From NCBI GenBank assembly GCA_002787815.1, contig PCUY01000031.1, positions 62,001-126,000 of the forward strand: a DNA stretch of 64,000 nucleotides. The letters are read 5' to 3'. A program made the position numbers and the translations under genes. A model generated the notes under the pieces. It was not told where the DNA came from and searched no databases. It saw nothing but the letters and a program-made list of their open reading frames with translations. The DNA comes from Bacteroidetes bacterium CG12_big_fil_rev_8_21_14_0_65_60_17 (GTDB lineage: Bacteria; Bacteroidota; Rhodothermia; Rhodothermales; UBA10348). Below are positions 43,084 to 51,398 of this stretch, in pieces (the first letter of the stretch is position 1; the number at the start of each line of letters is the position of its first letter).

Positions 43084-44972
43084 GATCCTTGCTGCCGGTA
43101 GCGGACGGGATCCGGCGTCGTTGTGCGTAGTGCGTAGAAATACCGAACGCGACCGAATCCGTATCTGCACAGGCCACGCATGGCATACCACAGTTTTTCG
43201 GTGGGTGTTGTCACGATCCGCGTGTCCAGATTGTTGTAGTTACGGAGCTGTAGTTTGCGCAGAATACCTCTATAGACCTCTGCGGCGACGGCAACCGGCG
43301 GACCGAACGATGAGGGAAGTGATGGAATGGCCTCCCAGGCCCGGCTGTATTCTTCTTCCGCGAGGTGCACGACTGACTTGAGTGCGTTTCGATACGGTTT
43401 CATCAGGTTGTCCAGCTCGTCCCCACCTGCGTCAGTGCTCAGTAGTACCATCAGGTCACGCGGCAGAAGCCCTTCCCTCGCAAGTACATCCGAAGGTACG
43501 TACACGCGGTCCATGACCAGATCCTGTTTCACGTCCCGAAGTATGTTCGTGATTTGCATGGCACGCCCGAGCGCAGCGGCTCTCGACAGCGTCCAGGTGT
43601 CGGTCTGGCCAAACAGGTGACACATCATGATGCCCACGGTGGACGCAACCGAATAGGAATAGTCTTTCAGTTCCTTTTCGGTCTGTATACGGACGCGGCC
43701 CGTGTCACCACATACACCATCGATCAGACTTTCCATGACGCTCAGCGACATGCCGGAGGCTTTGAGTTCTGCAGCCAGTTCGTTGAGCCATGGAAGTTTC
43801 GACGTTTCGTGGTCATAGGCCTCCCGGACTGTACAACGCCAGTCTTCCAGCAAGACCATCCGCTGCTGTGTCGGAATGTCACTTTCGTCGGCAAGATCGT
43901 CGGTGATCCTGCAGAAAACATAGAGTGACGTAACCAGCCGCCGATACCGTCGGCTGAACAACCTGGATGAAAACGAGAATGACCTGGAATGATGTCGGAA
44001 AAAAGCCCACGCATCGGCGCTTGCGGATCGGATGACAGCATTCAGATATGCGCTCTCCTCGGTAGGACTGTCGGATTTCGGCGTCTGGGACAATGCTTCA
44101 TCATTACCGGACGAAATCCTGGTGGGCACATTTTTCATGCGCTGGCCCAGTTTGCCGTACGCCATGATGGCCGCAACCAGGATGCCTGCAGACAGCAGCG
44201 CTGCAGCCCATGCGCCAGCTGCGATCAGCATTCCGAATGGGAGAGCGAACAGCGTGATGTAGTAGAGAAATACCCAACGTGACGACAGGTTGGACTCCCA
44301 TCTTCTGACCCCCGTCCCATCCAGGGCCATCGAAAGTATAATGCCCGTGAATAGCCATCCGGCAAGATTTACCCAGGGCATGCCATAATATGCGCCCTCG
44401 ACACCCCACTGCCAATACACCACGAGATGGCTCATGGCTGGATCCAGAGCCAGGTCCCATATCGTAAGCAGGATACCAGTCAGGAGCCAATGTACGGGTC
44501 GCGACAGCTGCCACTTTGTCAATCTGCCCGTAATGATATGCGCGGGCAAAACCATCGTGTACCAGCTCAGTGGTATGACAATGGGGACGTGCCCGAACCA
44601 CTTTGTACCCAACAGGCTTGTGTAGCGGTATTCCCCGAAGGGAAATCCCGTATTCGTTCCTACCAACTCACTGGACAGACTCAGCACATATACGAGAGCA
44701 AATCCGGCAATCCACCTCCACTCTGTTGACCGGACAAGAAAAAATGCCAAAACGATGCCCGATAGCCAGACCTGGGACTGCGCGAAGAAACTGTAGGACA
44801 CGGAATAGAATGCCGCCGAGGATGGAAACCGAGCCAGGTTTTCGGGATGGAGCCCAAAAAACCAGTATCCACCAAGCGCCATGAGAGTGAAGATCACCAG
44901 GACAATGAGGCCCGATGTGGGCCAGGCATCGGCCCGGGGCTCCACGTCGTGGAGAAAGCGTCTACTGTTCAT
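43080..44972 (-). CDS. fusion of CruF-like carotenoid biosynthesis membrane protein (N-term) and phytoene synthase CrtB (C-term)
   Basis: Start 44972 MNSRRFLHDVEPRADAWP. N-terminal multi-TM GTNTGFPFGEYRYTSLLGTKWFGHVPIVIPLSWYTMVLPA (PF04240-type). After a linker, HSRSFSFSSRLFSRRYRRLVTSLYVFCRITDDLADE and NILRDVKQDLVMDRVYVPSDVL (both Asp-rich motifs). Confidence 0.9.
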   Translation of the reverse strand: MNSRRFLHDVEPRADAWPTSGLIVLVIFTLMALGGYWFFGLHPENLARFPSSAAFYSVSYSFFAQSQVWLSGIVLAFFLVRSTEWRWIAGFALVYVLSLSSELVGTNTGFPFGEYRYTSLLGTKWFGHVPIVIPLSWYTMVLPAHIITGRLTKWQLSRPVHWLLTGILLTIWDLALDPAMSHLVVYWQWGVEGAYYGMPWVNLAGWLFTGIILSMALDGTGVRRWESNLSSRWVFLYYITLFALPFGMLIAAGAWAAALLSAGILVAAIMAYGKLGQRMKNVPTRISSGNDEALSQTPKSDSPTEESAYLNAVIRSASADAWAFFRHHSRSFSFSSRLFSRRYRRLVTSLYVFCRITDDLADESDIPTQQRMVLLEDWRCTVREAYDHETSKLPWLNELAAELKASGMSLSVMESLIDGVCGDTGRVRIQTEKELKDYSYSVASTVGIMMCHLFGQTDTWTLSRAAALGRAMQITNILRDVKQDLVMDRVYVPSDVLAREGLLPRDLMVLLSTDAGGDELDNLMKPYRNALKSVVHLAEEEYSRAWEAIPSLPSSFGPPVAVAAEVYRGILRKLQLRNYNNLDTRIVTTPTEKLWYAMRGLCRYGFGRVRYFYALRTTTPDPVRYRQQGS

Positions 44973-45873
44973 GACGAACGTCCAGCCAATCCACAAACGA
45001 TTCCGAGTCCTCGAACGTCCGCACGACAACAGGAGACGGTCGCGACGGTACCTGGTCTGTAACCAGATTCACTGCCGAGCCCCCGATGGCCAGGTCAAAA
45101 GGAACGTCATCCCGTCTCAGGCTCGTCACGTTACGAACGAACTCGCGCAGCGCAGCCGTCGTCTGATGACTGGACATCGATACGGCCACGAGTTCGGCAC
45201 GATGACGACGCTGGTACAATACAATGTCCTCCTCCGGTACATTTCTGCCCAGGTATATCACTTTCCATCCCCGGTCCATGAGCAGAATGCGCACCATCAT
45301 GGCACCGGTTGCGTGGTCCTCCTGTGGGCCACAACCCACTATGGCTCTGCGCACGGGCCGGCCATTCTGTTGTGGTGGAGTCTGGGGCATGCTGGACATC
45401 AGGCTGTAGAGAACGTCCATCAGAGACTCCGATATGCGATGTTCGTCACCGATGTCGAACGATCCACGAGACCATTCTTCACCAATGTCTTCCATGACAC
45501 GCGCAATCAACCGGTCGAAAAGTCGTGCATAAGGAATATCCAGGGAGCGACACAGCAACATCAGTCCCGAGAGCTTCTGACTCTCCGCATGCAGAAGCCA
45601 GTCTCTCATTTTGATGGCAAGCACCTCTGCCTGGCGCCCGAGTCGAAGCTCATTCGCACCGTTCCAGACCATCAGGGCGTCTGCGCCGAAGGGCAGAAGT
45701 GAACACTCGAGGTGCTGTTTACGGGCAAACGTGAGAACGTCGGTCAGATCAATTCGCCGATGCCCACCGGCTGTATGGGAGCAGGGCAACTCTTCGGAGT
45801 TGCACCAGCGCTTGATGGACGACTCGTGCACACCAAGCAATGTTGCAGCCTGACGTGTTGACACCAACTTCAT
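44962..45873 (-). CDS. CarH/LitR-like MerR-family regulator with B12-binding domain
   Basis: Start 45873 MKLVSTRQAATLLGVHESSIKRWCNSEELPCSHTAGGHRRID. Wx9EH motif WSRGSFDIGDEH at 45439-45474, cobalamin ExHxxG motif EDHATG at 45304-45321, downstream GG in AIGGSAVN. Confidence 0.9.
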   Translation of the reverse strand: MKLVSTRQAATLLGVHESSIKRWCNSEELPCSHTAGGHRRIDLTDVLTFARKQHLECSLLPFGADALMVWNGANELRLGRQAEVLAIKMRDWLLHAESQKLSGLMLLCRSLDIPYARLFDRLIARVMEDIGEEWSRGSFDIGDEHRISESLMDVLYSLMSSMPQTPPQQNGRPVRRAIVGCGPQEDHATGAMMVRILLMDRGWKVIYLGRNVPEEDIVLYQRRHRAELVAVSMSSHQTTAALREFVRNVTSLRRDDVPFDLAIGGSAVNLVTDQVPSRPSPVVVRTFEDSESFVDWLDVRHEQ

Positions 45874-46038
45874 ATCGTTCTTTACGGCATTGTGGACGCT
45901 ATACAGCTGTGCTATCCGCGGAACGGCACTATGTTTCCGACTATTTTCTTTTTTTGATCGTTTCAGACTGGCGATAACGACCTTTCCGTCCGCCTGCGAA
46001 ATTTGGCCGGTGCTATCCGTAGCAACTCCCACAAATGC

Positions 46039-46067
46039 GAAGAGACAGACCGTTGGCCTGTCTCTTC
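46039..46067 (-). terminator. stem-loop downstream of tRNA-Pro (possible terminator, weak T-tract)
   Basis: Perfect 10-bp arms GAAGAGACAG / CTGTCTCTTC with an inner CC/GG pairing, directly after the tRNA 3' end on the minus strand. Confidence 0.45.
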
Positions 46068-46076
46068 ACTTCCTCG

Positions 46077-46150
46077 TCGGGACGGCGGGATTTGAACCCA
46101 CGACCCCTTGCACCCCATGCAAGTGCGCTACCGGGCTGCGCTACGTCCCG
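46077..46150 (-). tRNA. tRNA-Pro (anticodon GGG)
   Basis: Reverse complement CGGGACGTAGCGCAGCCCGGTAGCGCACTTGCATGGGGTGCAAGGGGTCGTGGGTTCAAATCCCGCCGTCCCGA. 7-bp acceptor, D-stem GCGC/GCGC, anticodon stem CTTGC/GCAAG with loop ATGGGGT, T-arm TTCAAAT. Confidence 0.96.
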
Positions 46151-46215
46151 AGGTCTGGTTGCTGATATCTATCCCTGATCAATCGGTTCCCGGCGCAGCC
46201 ACGACCGGATGATGG

Positions 46216-46548
46216 TCATATCCGGTCCAGCAGGCGGGTCAGAAAGGATCGTACCATCAGGAGGTCCTTTGTCGCGTCTTTCATGTCCTCTCCCCCTTCG
46301 TCCTCGCGACGGGTCAGTGCCTGACGGGCCCCTTCGATCGTAAACTTTTCTTCCCGTAACAGATGTCGGATCCGAAATACTGTATCAATGTCATCACGCG
46401 TATAGACACGCTTCCCGGCACGGTTTTTCCGGGGCTTCAGTACCTGAAACTCCGTTTCCCAATACCTCAGGACATGTGCCTCCTCACCAATAAGGCGGGA
46501 CACCTCACTGATCGTGTAATACAGCTTCGTTATTCCTCTGTCTGCCAT
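46216..46548 (-). CDS. MerR family transcriptional regulator (small)
   Basis: Start 46548 MADRGITKLYYTISEVSRLIGEEAHVLRYWETEFQVLKPRKNRAGKRVYTRDDIDTVFRIRHLLREEKFTIEGARQAL. Confidence 0.9.
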   Translation of the reverse strand: MADRGITKLYYTISEVSRLIGEEAHVLRYWETEFQVLKPRKNRAGKRVYTRDDIDTVFRIRHLLREEKFTIEGARQALTRREDEGGEDMKDATKDLLMVRSFLTRLLDRI

Positions 46549-46600
46549 GCCGTAATGTACGATTTTTGAAGTAGCTTGCCACGACCGGAATTCGATCAGC

Positions 46601-47542
46601 TTGATGGGAGACATGATGAAGCGATGGCGCAGCGAAATGGAGTTGCTTTCTGTCGTCCTGATGTGGGGCGTAAATTTTCCGCTGATGAAATGGGTGCTTG
46701 AGGTGTTCGATCCTGTCGTCCTCAATGCACTCCGTGTCTCCACCGCTCTGTTTGTGCTCGCCTGGGTATACTGGGTTCGAAGCGGTCGTAGTATACAGAC
46801 CATGATGGCACCCTTTGCCACACATACGTGGGAAATTGTCCGCATTGGAATTGTCGGATGGTTCATCTACCAGGTCGGATTCGTATTCGGACTGTCCATG
46901 ACGTCCGCCGGTAGTGCAGCGCTCATCATGGCAAGTGCACCGCTCTGGACCGGAGTGCTGGCCAAGATGCTTCGTCTCGAAACACTCGGCGGATGGGGCT
47001 GGATTGGCCTGTTTGTCAGCATGTCCGGAACGGTCGGAGTGGTTGTTTTCGGTCGTGCCGAAATCGTGCTCAGCTGGAGTACCATGCTGGGCAATATCAT
47101 CATGTTGGCGGCCGCCATGATGTGGGGCTTCTACACCGCCATGGCCCGGCCGCTCATCTCTGTGATGAGTCCGACGGCATTGACCGTATGTGCCATTCTG
47201 CCAGCGCTTCCCCTGCTCGTTGCGGCCGCCATTCCATTCCTGGGGCAGATGGACTGGTCACAGGTGACCTGGATCCACGTACTGCTTATCCTGGCCTCCG
47301 GTGCATTGCCCACCGGCTTTGCCATTGTCCTGTGGAATCGAGGTGTCCGAACCATCGGAGCCTCCCACACGGCGGCGTTCGGCAATCTTGTGCCATTTGT
47401 AGCGCTTTTCTCTGCCTGGTGGTTACTTGGAGATCCGGTGCTCCCGGGCCAGATCATCGGGGGAGGTCTCATTGTCGGAGGACTTGCCGTGATGAGACGA
47501 TCACGGATGCAACCCAGAACCCTGGCGCCTCGCGTGCATTGA
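46601..47542 (+). CDS. EamA/DMT superfamily transporter
   Basis: About 10 TM helices: MELLSVVLMWGVNFPLMKWVLEVFDPVVLNALRVSTALFVLAWVYW. Confidence 0.9.
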   Translation: MMGDMMKRWRSEMELLSVVLMWGVNFPLMKWVLEVFDPVVLNALRVSTALFVLAWVYWVRSGRSIQTMMAPFATHTWEIVRIGIVGWFIYQVGFVFGLSMTSAGSAALIMASAPLWTGVLAKMLRLETLGGWGWIGLFVSMSGTVGVVVFGRAEIVLSWSTMLGNIIMLAAAMMWGFYTAMARPLISVMSPTALTVCAILPALPLLVAAAIPFLGQMDWSQVTWIHVLLILASGALPTGFAIVLWNRGVRTIGASHTAAFGNLVPFVALFSAWWLLGDPVLPGQIIGGGLIVGGLAVMRRSRMQPRTLAPRVH

Positions 47543-47548
47543 CGGACC

Positions 47549-48355
47549 ATGCTTTATTCCAAATTATCCCGTCTCGGACTGCTTTCTGTCACAATCGGAG
47601 TGCTCCTTGCGTGCTCTGACGGATTTACCCGGGACGCCATCGCGCGCCAACTGCCCCATCCAGCCCCGATCTCGTGGACGTCCGACGCCTGGTCCGTCCT
47701 GGACGACAACATCCAGGGTGCCCGGATAGGACTTCGCAGATCCGTACCGTTGCACTCACTGCTTCCGCAAACTGCACCTGGAAGCAGTGCGCATGTATTG
47801 ATTCTTGAGGGAGGTATCCAATCCGATGACGGCGACACAATGGGCAGGTTTCGAGTGGCTGGCATGGAACTGGACATGCAACGAGGCATCAAGTCGGTTC
47901 TTTTTACCCTGGTCGACTACGATCGTGCAGGCACAATGGACCTCAATGCCACATGGCTTCGTGTGGGCTTCGGTCCGGGTTATACAGCGAAAGGACATTC
48001 CGGAACAGTGCGCACAGCCATACATGTTTTTTCCGGACTGGCCACCAGGAAGCTCGGCAGGAGCCTTTACCCGGCACTTCCGGACAACGATCAATCCGAG
48101 ACCCTGCTTGAGGGCGGGCTGGCCGGCCGATCGACAGTTGTGTTCGCCTCCCGTCTACGCGTGAATGTACGTGCGGAATACGCGGTTCACAGCCAGAGTG
48201 ATCACCTCCGGACCTTCATGGCCCAGCCTGAATTATCATGGCAACCTGCTGCGTCCGCCAATGTGTCAGTATATGCACAATTCTACGGCGCAGAACGCAG
48301 CAGCGTAACGCATCACGATATGCTCTTCGGCGTTCGTCTCCAAATCATGCGGTGA
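47549..48355 (+). CDS. hypothetical lipoprotein/outer-membrane-like protein
   Basis: N-terminal hydrophobic segment with lipobox-like LLACSD; C-terminal alternating beta pattern; no family recognised. Confidence 0.55.
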   Translation: MLYSKLSRLGLLSVTIGVLLACSDGFTRDAIARQLPHPAPISWTSDAWSVLDDNIQGARIGLRRSVPLHSLLPQTAPGSSAHVLILEGGIQSDDGDTMGRFRVAGMELDMQRGIKSVLFTLVDYDRAGTMDLNATWLRVGFGPGYTAKGHSGTVRTAIHVFSGLATRKLGRSLYPALPDNDQSETLLEGGLAGRSTVVFASRLRVNVRAEYAVHSQSDHLRTFMAQPELSWQPAASANVSVYAQFYGAERSSVTHHDMLFGVRLQIMR

Positions 48356-48363
48356 CGTGAACG

Positions 48364-48906
48364 TTACGTCGGCTTTCCCTTGCGTACGGCTCCAATCCGT
48401 TGTTCGACCTGTTTTCGGAAATCATCGAAAGCGTCCGATTCACGTCCGATCATTTCCCAGGCCTTGGGGACAATGCCGGACACGGGTCTGTACAGATCCG
48501 ATTCCACACGTGCCGGCTGGGAGGGCAACTCTGCAAAACCGAGCATGAGAAACAGCAGACTCAATACGACGGCCGACTTGAGCACACCGGTTGCGCCGCC
48601 TACAACCCTGTTCAGTCCGCTCAGGGGCGCGCGGGAAAGGGACTCGTCAAGAGAGGCTCCGAAGCCCCTTACTACGACCCGAACAACAAGAAAGACGCCG
48701 ATGAACGCAAGAAAAACCGAAAAGTCTGGGGAAATACCCAGCTTGTCAACAAATACACCGCTGACGGGCCCCATCAGCAGGGAGGCCGAAATGAAAGCCG
48801 CTGCGAGCCCCATCAGATTGGCAATCTGGCGTACAGCACCAGACCTGTATCCGCGGAAAAGACCAACGGAAAGCACGATGAGTATGATGATATCTAGAGT
48901 TGCCAT
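48364..48906 (-). CDS. CvpA family membrane protein
   Basis: LDIIILIVLSVGLFRGYRSGAVRQIANLMGLAAAFISASLLMGPV; 4-TM CvpA pattern. Confidence 0.85.
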   Translation of the reverse strand: MATLDIIILIVLSVGLFRGYRSGAVRQIANLMGLAAAFISASLLMGPVSGVFVDKLGISPDFSVFLAFIGVFLVVRVVVRGFGASLDESLSRAPLSGLNRVVGGATGVLKSAVVLSLLFLMLGFAELPSQPARVESDLYRPVSGIVPKAWEMIGRESDAFDDFRKQVEQRIGAVRKGKPT

Positions 48907-48924
48907 GTGAACATTATCGGCTGA

Positions 48925-49407
48925 TCAGCCCATTCCTGAAAGAGATTCCCGGACAATGCGCTGCACATCGGCACCATTGGCCCGCCCGGCAAACCGGGAC
49001 ATGGCCAACTTCATCACGTTGCCCATATCGGACATGCCCTTAGCCCCTGTCGTCTCAAGTATGGGGGCCAGTTCCTCCCGGATGGCATCATCCGACAGCT
49101 GTTCGGGCAAATACCTCTCCAGAACGGACAATTCTTCCTGCTCCTTCTGAACCAGATCATCGCGACCGGCTTCGCGAAACTGCGAAATCGCGTCCCGGCG
49201 TTGTTTGGCCTGCTTCTGGATAACCGCCAGGATCGTTGAGCCGGGTAGTGGGGCGTCCGCTTCCCCCTGTCCCCGTTCTCCAGTTCGTTTCTCGATGGAC
49301 TTTTCCATCAAGGCGGCACGAAGGGCGCGAATGGTTCGCAGCGCCACCTGGTCACGCCCTTTCATGGCCTTTTTCAGGTCGTCGGCCAACTTGGTCTGAA
49401 AGTCCAT
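48925..49407 (-). CDS. GatB/YqeY domain-containing protein
   Basis: Start 49407 MDFQTKLADDLKKAMKGRDQVALRTIRALRAALMEK; C-terminal MSDMGNVMKLAMSRFAGRANGADVQRIVRESL. Confidence 0.93.
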   Translation of the reverse strand: MDFQTKLADDLKKAMKGRDQVALRTIRALRAALMEKSIEKRTGERGQGEADAPLPGSTILAVIQKQAKQRRDAISQFREAGRDDLVQKEQEELSVLERYLPEQLSDDAIREELAPILETTGAKGMSDMGNVMKLAMSRFAGRANGADVQRIVRESLSGMG

Positions 49408-49444
49408 AAAACGTGCTGTAATGTTTCCACGGATACCGTGAGCG

Positions 49445-50221
49445 TCAAAAAACGAGACGGAAAGCAAAAACGCCAATGCCCGCCTGCATGGTACCTACGG
49501 CGATTCCTGAATATACATCAAATCGTTGGATCCGATCTTTCAGGTCAGGATCCTGTGTCTCCTGCCACCGGTCGAACCGATTGTCGGCTTTGGTTCGGAA
49601 ATGGATGGCAAGTGCGCCTGCGACTACCGCCGTCGACAAGGCTGTTACATCAATCCACCTGCGCCTGCGGTCGGTTTCCTCAATACCTATTCGGCGTGCC
49701 ACGTGTGTATCGGCTATATCAAGCGTGACAACCTCATGATTCCAGATATCCTGCCCGGGCGTTATTCGAACGCTTGTGTATCCTTCCTGTGCCACCATCA
49801 ATTCACCCTGGAGTGCCACGGTGGACTTGTGCAACAGGGGTGTTTCGCCCAGCCATTCATCACCCATTGGCGATACCAGAAAAACGTCGGCACCCGGTGG
49901 CATGGACTCCACACGGTAATGATACGGAAACATGGCCCGCAACGTCCCGTCGGATTTACCTGTTGTCAGATCGAACCGGATGGGCTCGATAGCCCATGCA
50001 TCTATGTGTTCCGGTTTTACCATGAGCTCTTCTGCAGAATCCGGCACGGTGAATGGACCATCGGAAATGCGGCCCACCCACTCTCCGTCAACGAATACGT
50101 GTGCTGTTTTCATATTCGAATCGACGGTCAGGTAGCGAACCTGTGCAAAAACGTTCACCTCCGACACGGTCACGATAAACGTCAGTGCGACCAGGATTCT
50201 GATGAAATCACTTCTCCTCAT
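49445..50221 (-). CDS. signal-peptide-containing protein with PEGA-like repeats
   Basis: RYLTVDSNMKTAHVFVDGEWVGRISDGPFTVP and ESMPPGADVFLVSPMGDEWLGETPLLHKST resemble PEGA motifs. Confidence 0.65.
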   Translation of the reverse strand: MRRSDFIRILVALTFIVTVSEVNVFAQVRYLTVDSNMKTAHVFVDGEWVGRISDGPFTVPDSAEELMVKPEHIDAWAIEPIRFDLTTGKSDGTLRAMFPYHYRVESMPPGADVFLVSPMGDEWLGETPLLHKSTVALQGELMVAQEGYTSVRITPGQDIWNHEVVTLDIADTHVARRIGIEETDRRRRWIDVTALSTAVVAGALAIHFRTKADNRFDRWQETQDPDLKDRIQRFDVYSGIAVGTMQAGIGVFAFRLVF

Positions 50222-51398
50222 CTTCGACCTCTGTAGTTCGAACGAATTTCGTCACATAACGGGGCTCGGACAGGACAATCAGGGCGTCGTCCATGACGGC
50301 CATGGCGGATTTGACTCGTCCCTTCAGTTCGGCCGACCACACCTTGGCCCCTGACGCCCGATCAAGCGCTACCACCTGGCTTCCGAGTGTGCCCACATAC
50401 ACATGGGCACCTGCAATCTGCGGAGGAGCAGACACGACGCCGTCAAGTTCTGTTTCCCAGATCTGCTTTCCCGTTTCCAGATCAATGGCTCTTATACGCT
50501 GGTCGGTGGCCCCCACAAAGACACGGCCATCGCCTATTGCGACCCCACTGAAACGGGCATCTTCCCGCCCGAGCGCAAACTCCCATGATTTCGTTCCACG
50601 CTCTGCACGTAAGGCAATAAGCCGTCCACGCGTTGTGGGGATTACAATGACACCGTCACTGACAGCGGATGACGAATAGACGGGGGCATCGAGATCCAGC
50701 CGCCACAACGGCTCACCCCTTGCCGCATCCAGCATCAGTATGTGACCCGTGTCCGTTGCAATCACCATTCGCGTATGGTCCAGTAACACGGGAGCAGATT
50801 TCACGGCGCCCCTGGTCTCCATGTCGAAATGCCAGATCTCGGTCCCCGTTTGTTTATTATAGGCCCTTACGTGCGATTCCACATCGACAGCCACCACGGT
50901 TTCCCCGACGTCTACAACGGGTACCTCGATGGGAACCCCCCGCACGCTCCACCTGACAGTGGAGCGTGTCACGTCGTAGGCCATGAGAACCTTTCGCCCC
51001 CACGCCGATGTCACATACAACGTGTTTCCTGCCAGAACGGGACTGCCCTCGATGGCTTCGTTGAAGGGTTTGTACCCGGACCGCTCACCCGAAGTCCAGT
51101 CAATGGCATGCACCTCTCCCTTGCGCGTTCCCACAATGACCTGGTCTCCGAGTATCAGCGGAGATCCGGGTCCGAAGCCCGCCGATGCGTTGTACTCCCA
51201 CGCCAATTCCAGTGGCGGCGTCAACTCCGACGAGGAAAAACGATCGCGCTGTGGACTTCCCCCATCCGTCTTCCATGCATGCAGCCCCAGGGCCTGTGGG
51301 CGATCGATGGACACGCTCTGGCACCCCGATACAAACAGCAGCCCGAGAACCGCTGCTGTAACAAAATTCCGTATGCAACGCTCCATCAGAAGTCCCAC
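50208..51398 (-). CDS. PQQ-like beta-propeller repeat lipoprotein (BamB-like)
   Basis: Lipobox VSGCQS. Repeats GTRKGEVHAIDWTSGERSGYKPF, GATDQRIRAIDLETGKQIWETELDG, GTLGSQVVALDRASGAKVWSAEL. Confidence 0.85.
   Translation of the reverse strand: MGLLMERCIRNFVTAAVLGLLFVSGCQSVSIDRPQALGLHAWKTDGGSPQRDRFSSSELTPPLELAWEYNASAGFGPGSPLILGDQVIVGTRKGEVHAIDWTSGERSGYKPFNEAIEGSPVLAGNTLYVTSAWGRKVLMAYDVTRSTVRWSVRGVPIEVPVVDVGETVVAVDVESHVRAYNKQTGTEIWHFDMETRGAVKSAPVLLDHTRMVIATDTGHILMLDAARGEPLWRLDLDAPVYSSSAVSDGVIVIPTTRGRLIALRAERGTKSWEFALGREDARFSGVAIGDGRVFVGATDQRIRAIDLETGKQIWETELDGVVSAPPQIAGAHVYVGTLGSQVVALDRASGAKVWSAELKGRVKSAMAVMDDALIVLSEPRYVTKFVRTTEVEDEEK

Noticed and set aside
46039-46150. tRNA-Pro as an integration site for a mobile element
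   Set aside because: No integrase and no duplicated tRNA 3' end was seen on either side; flanking genes look like core chromosome.
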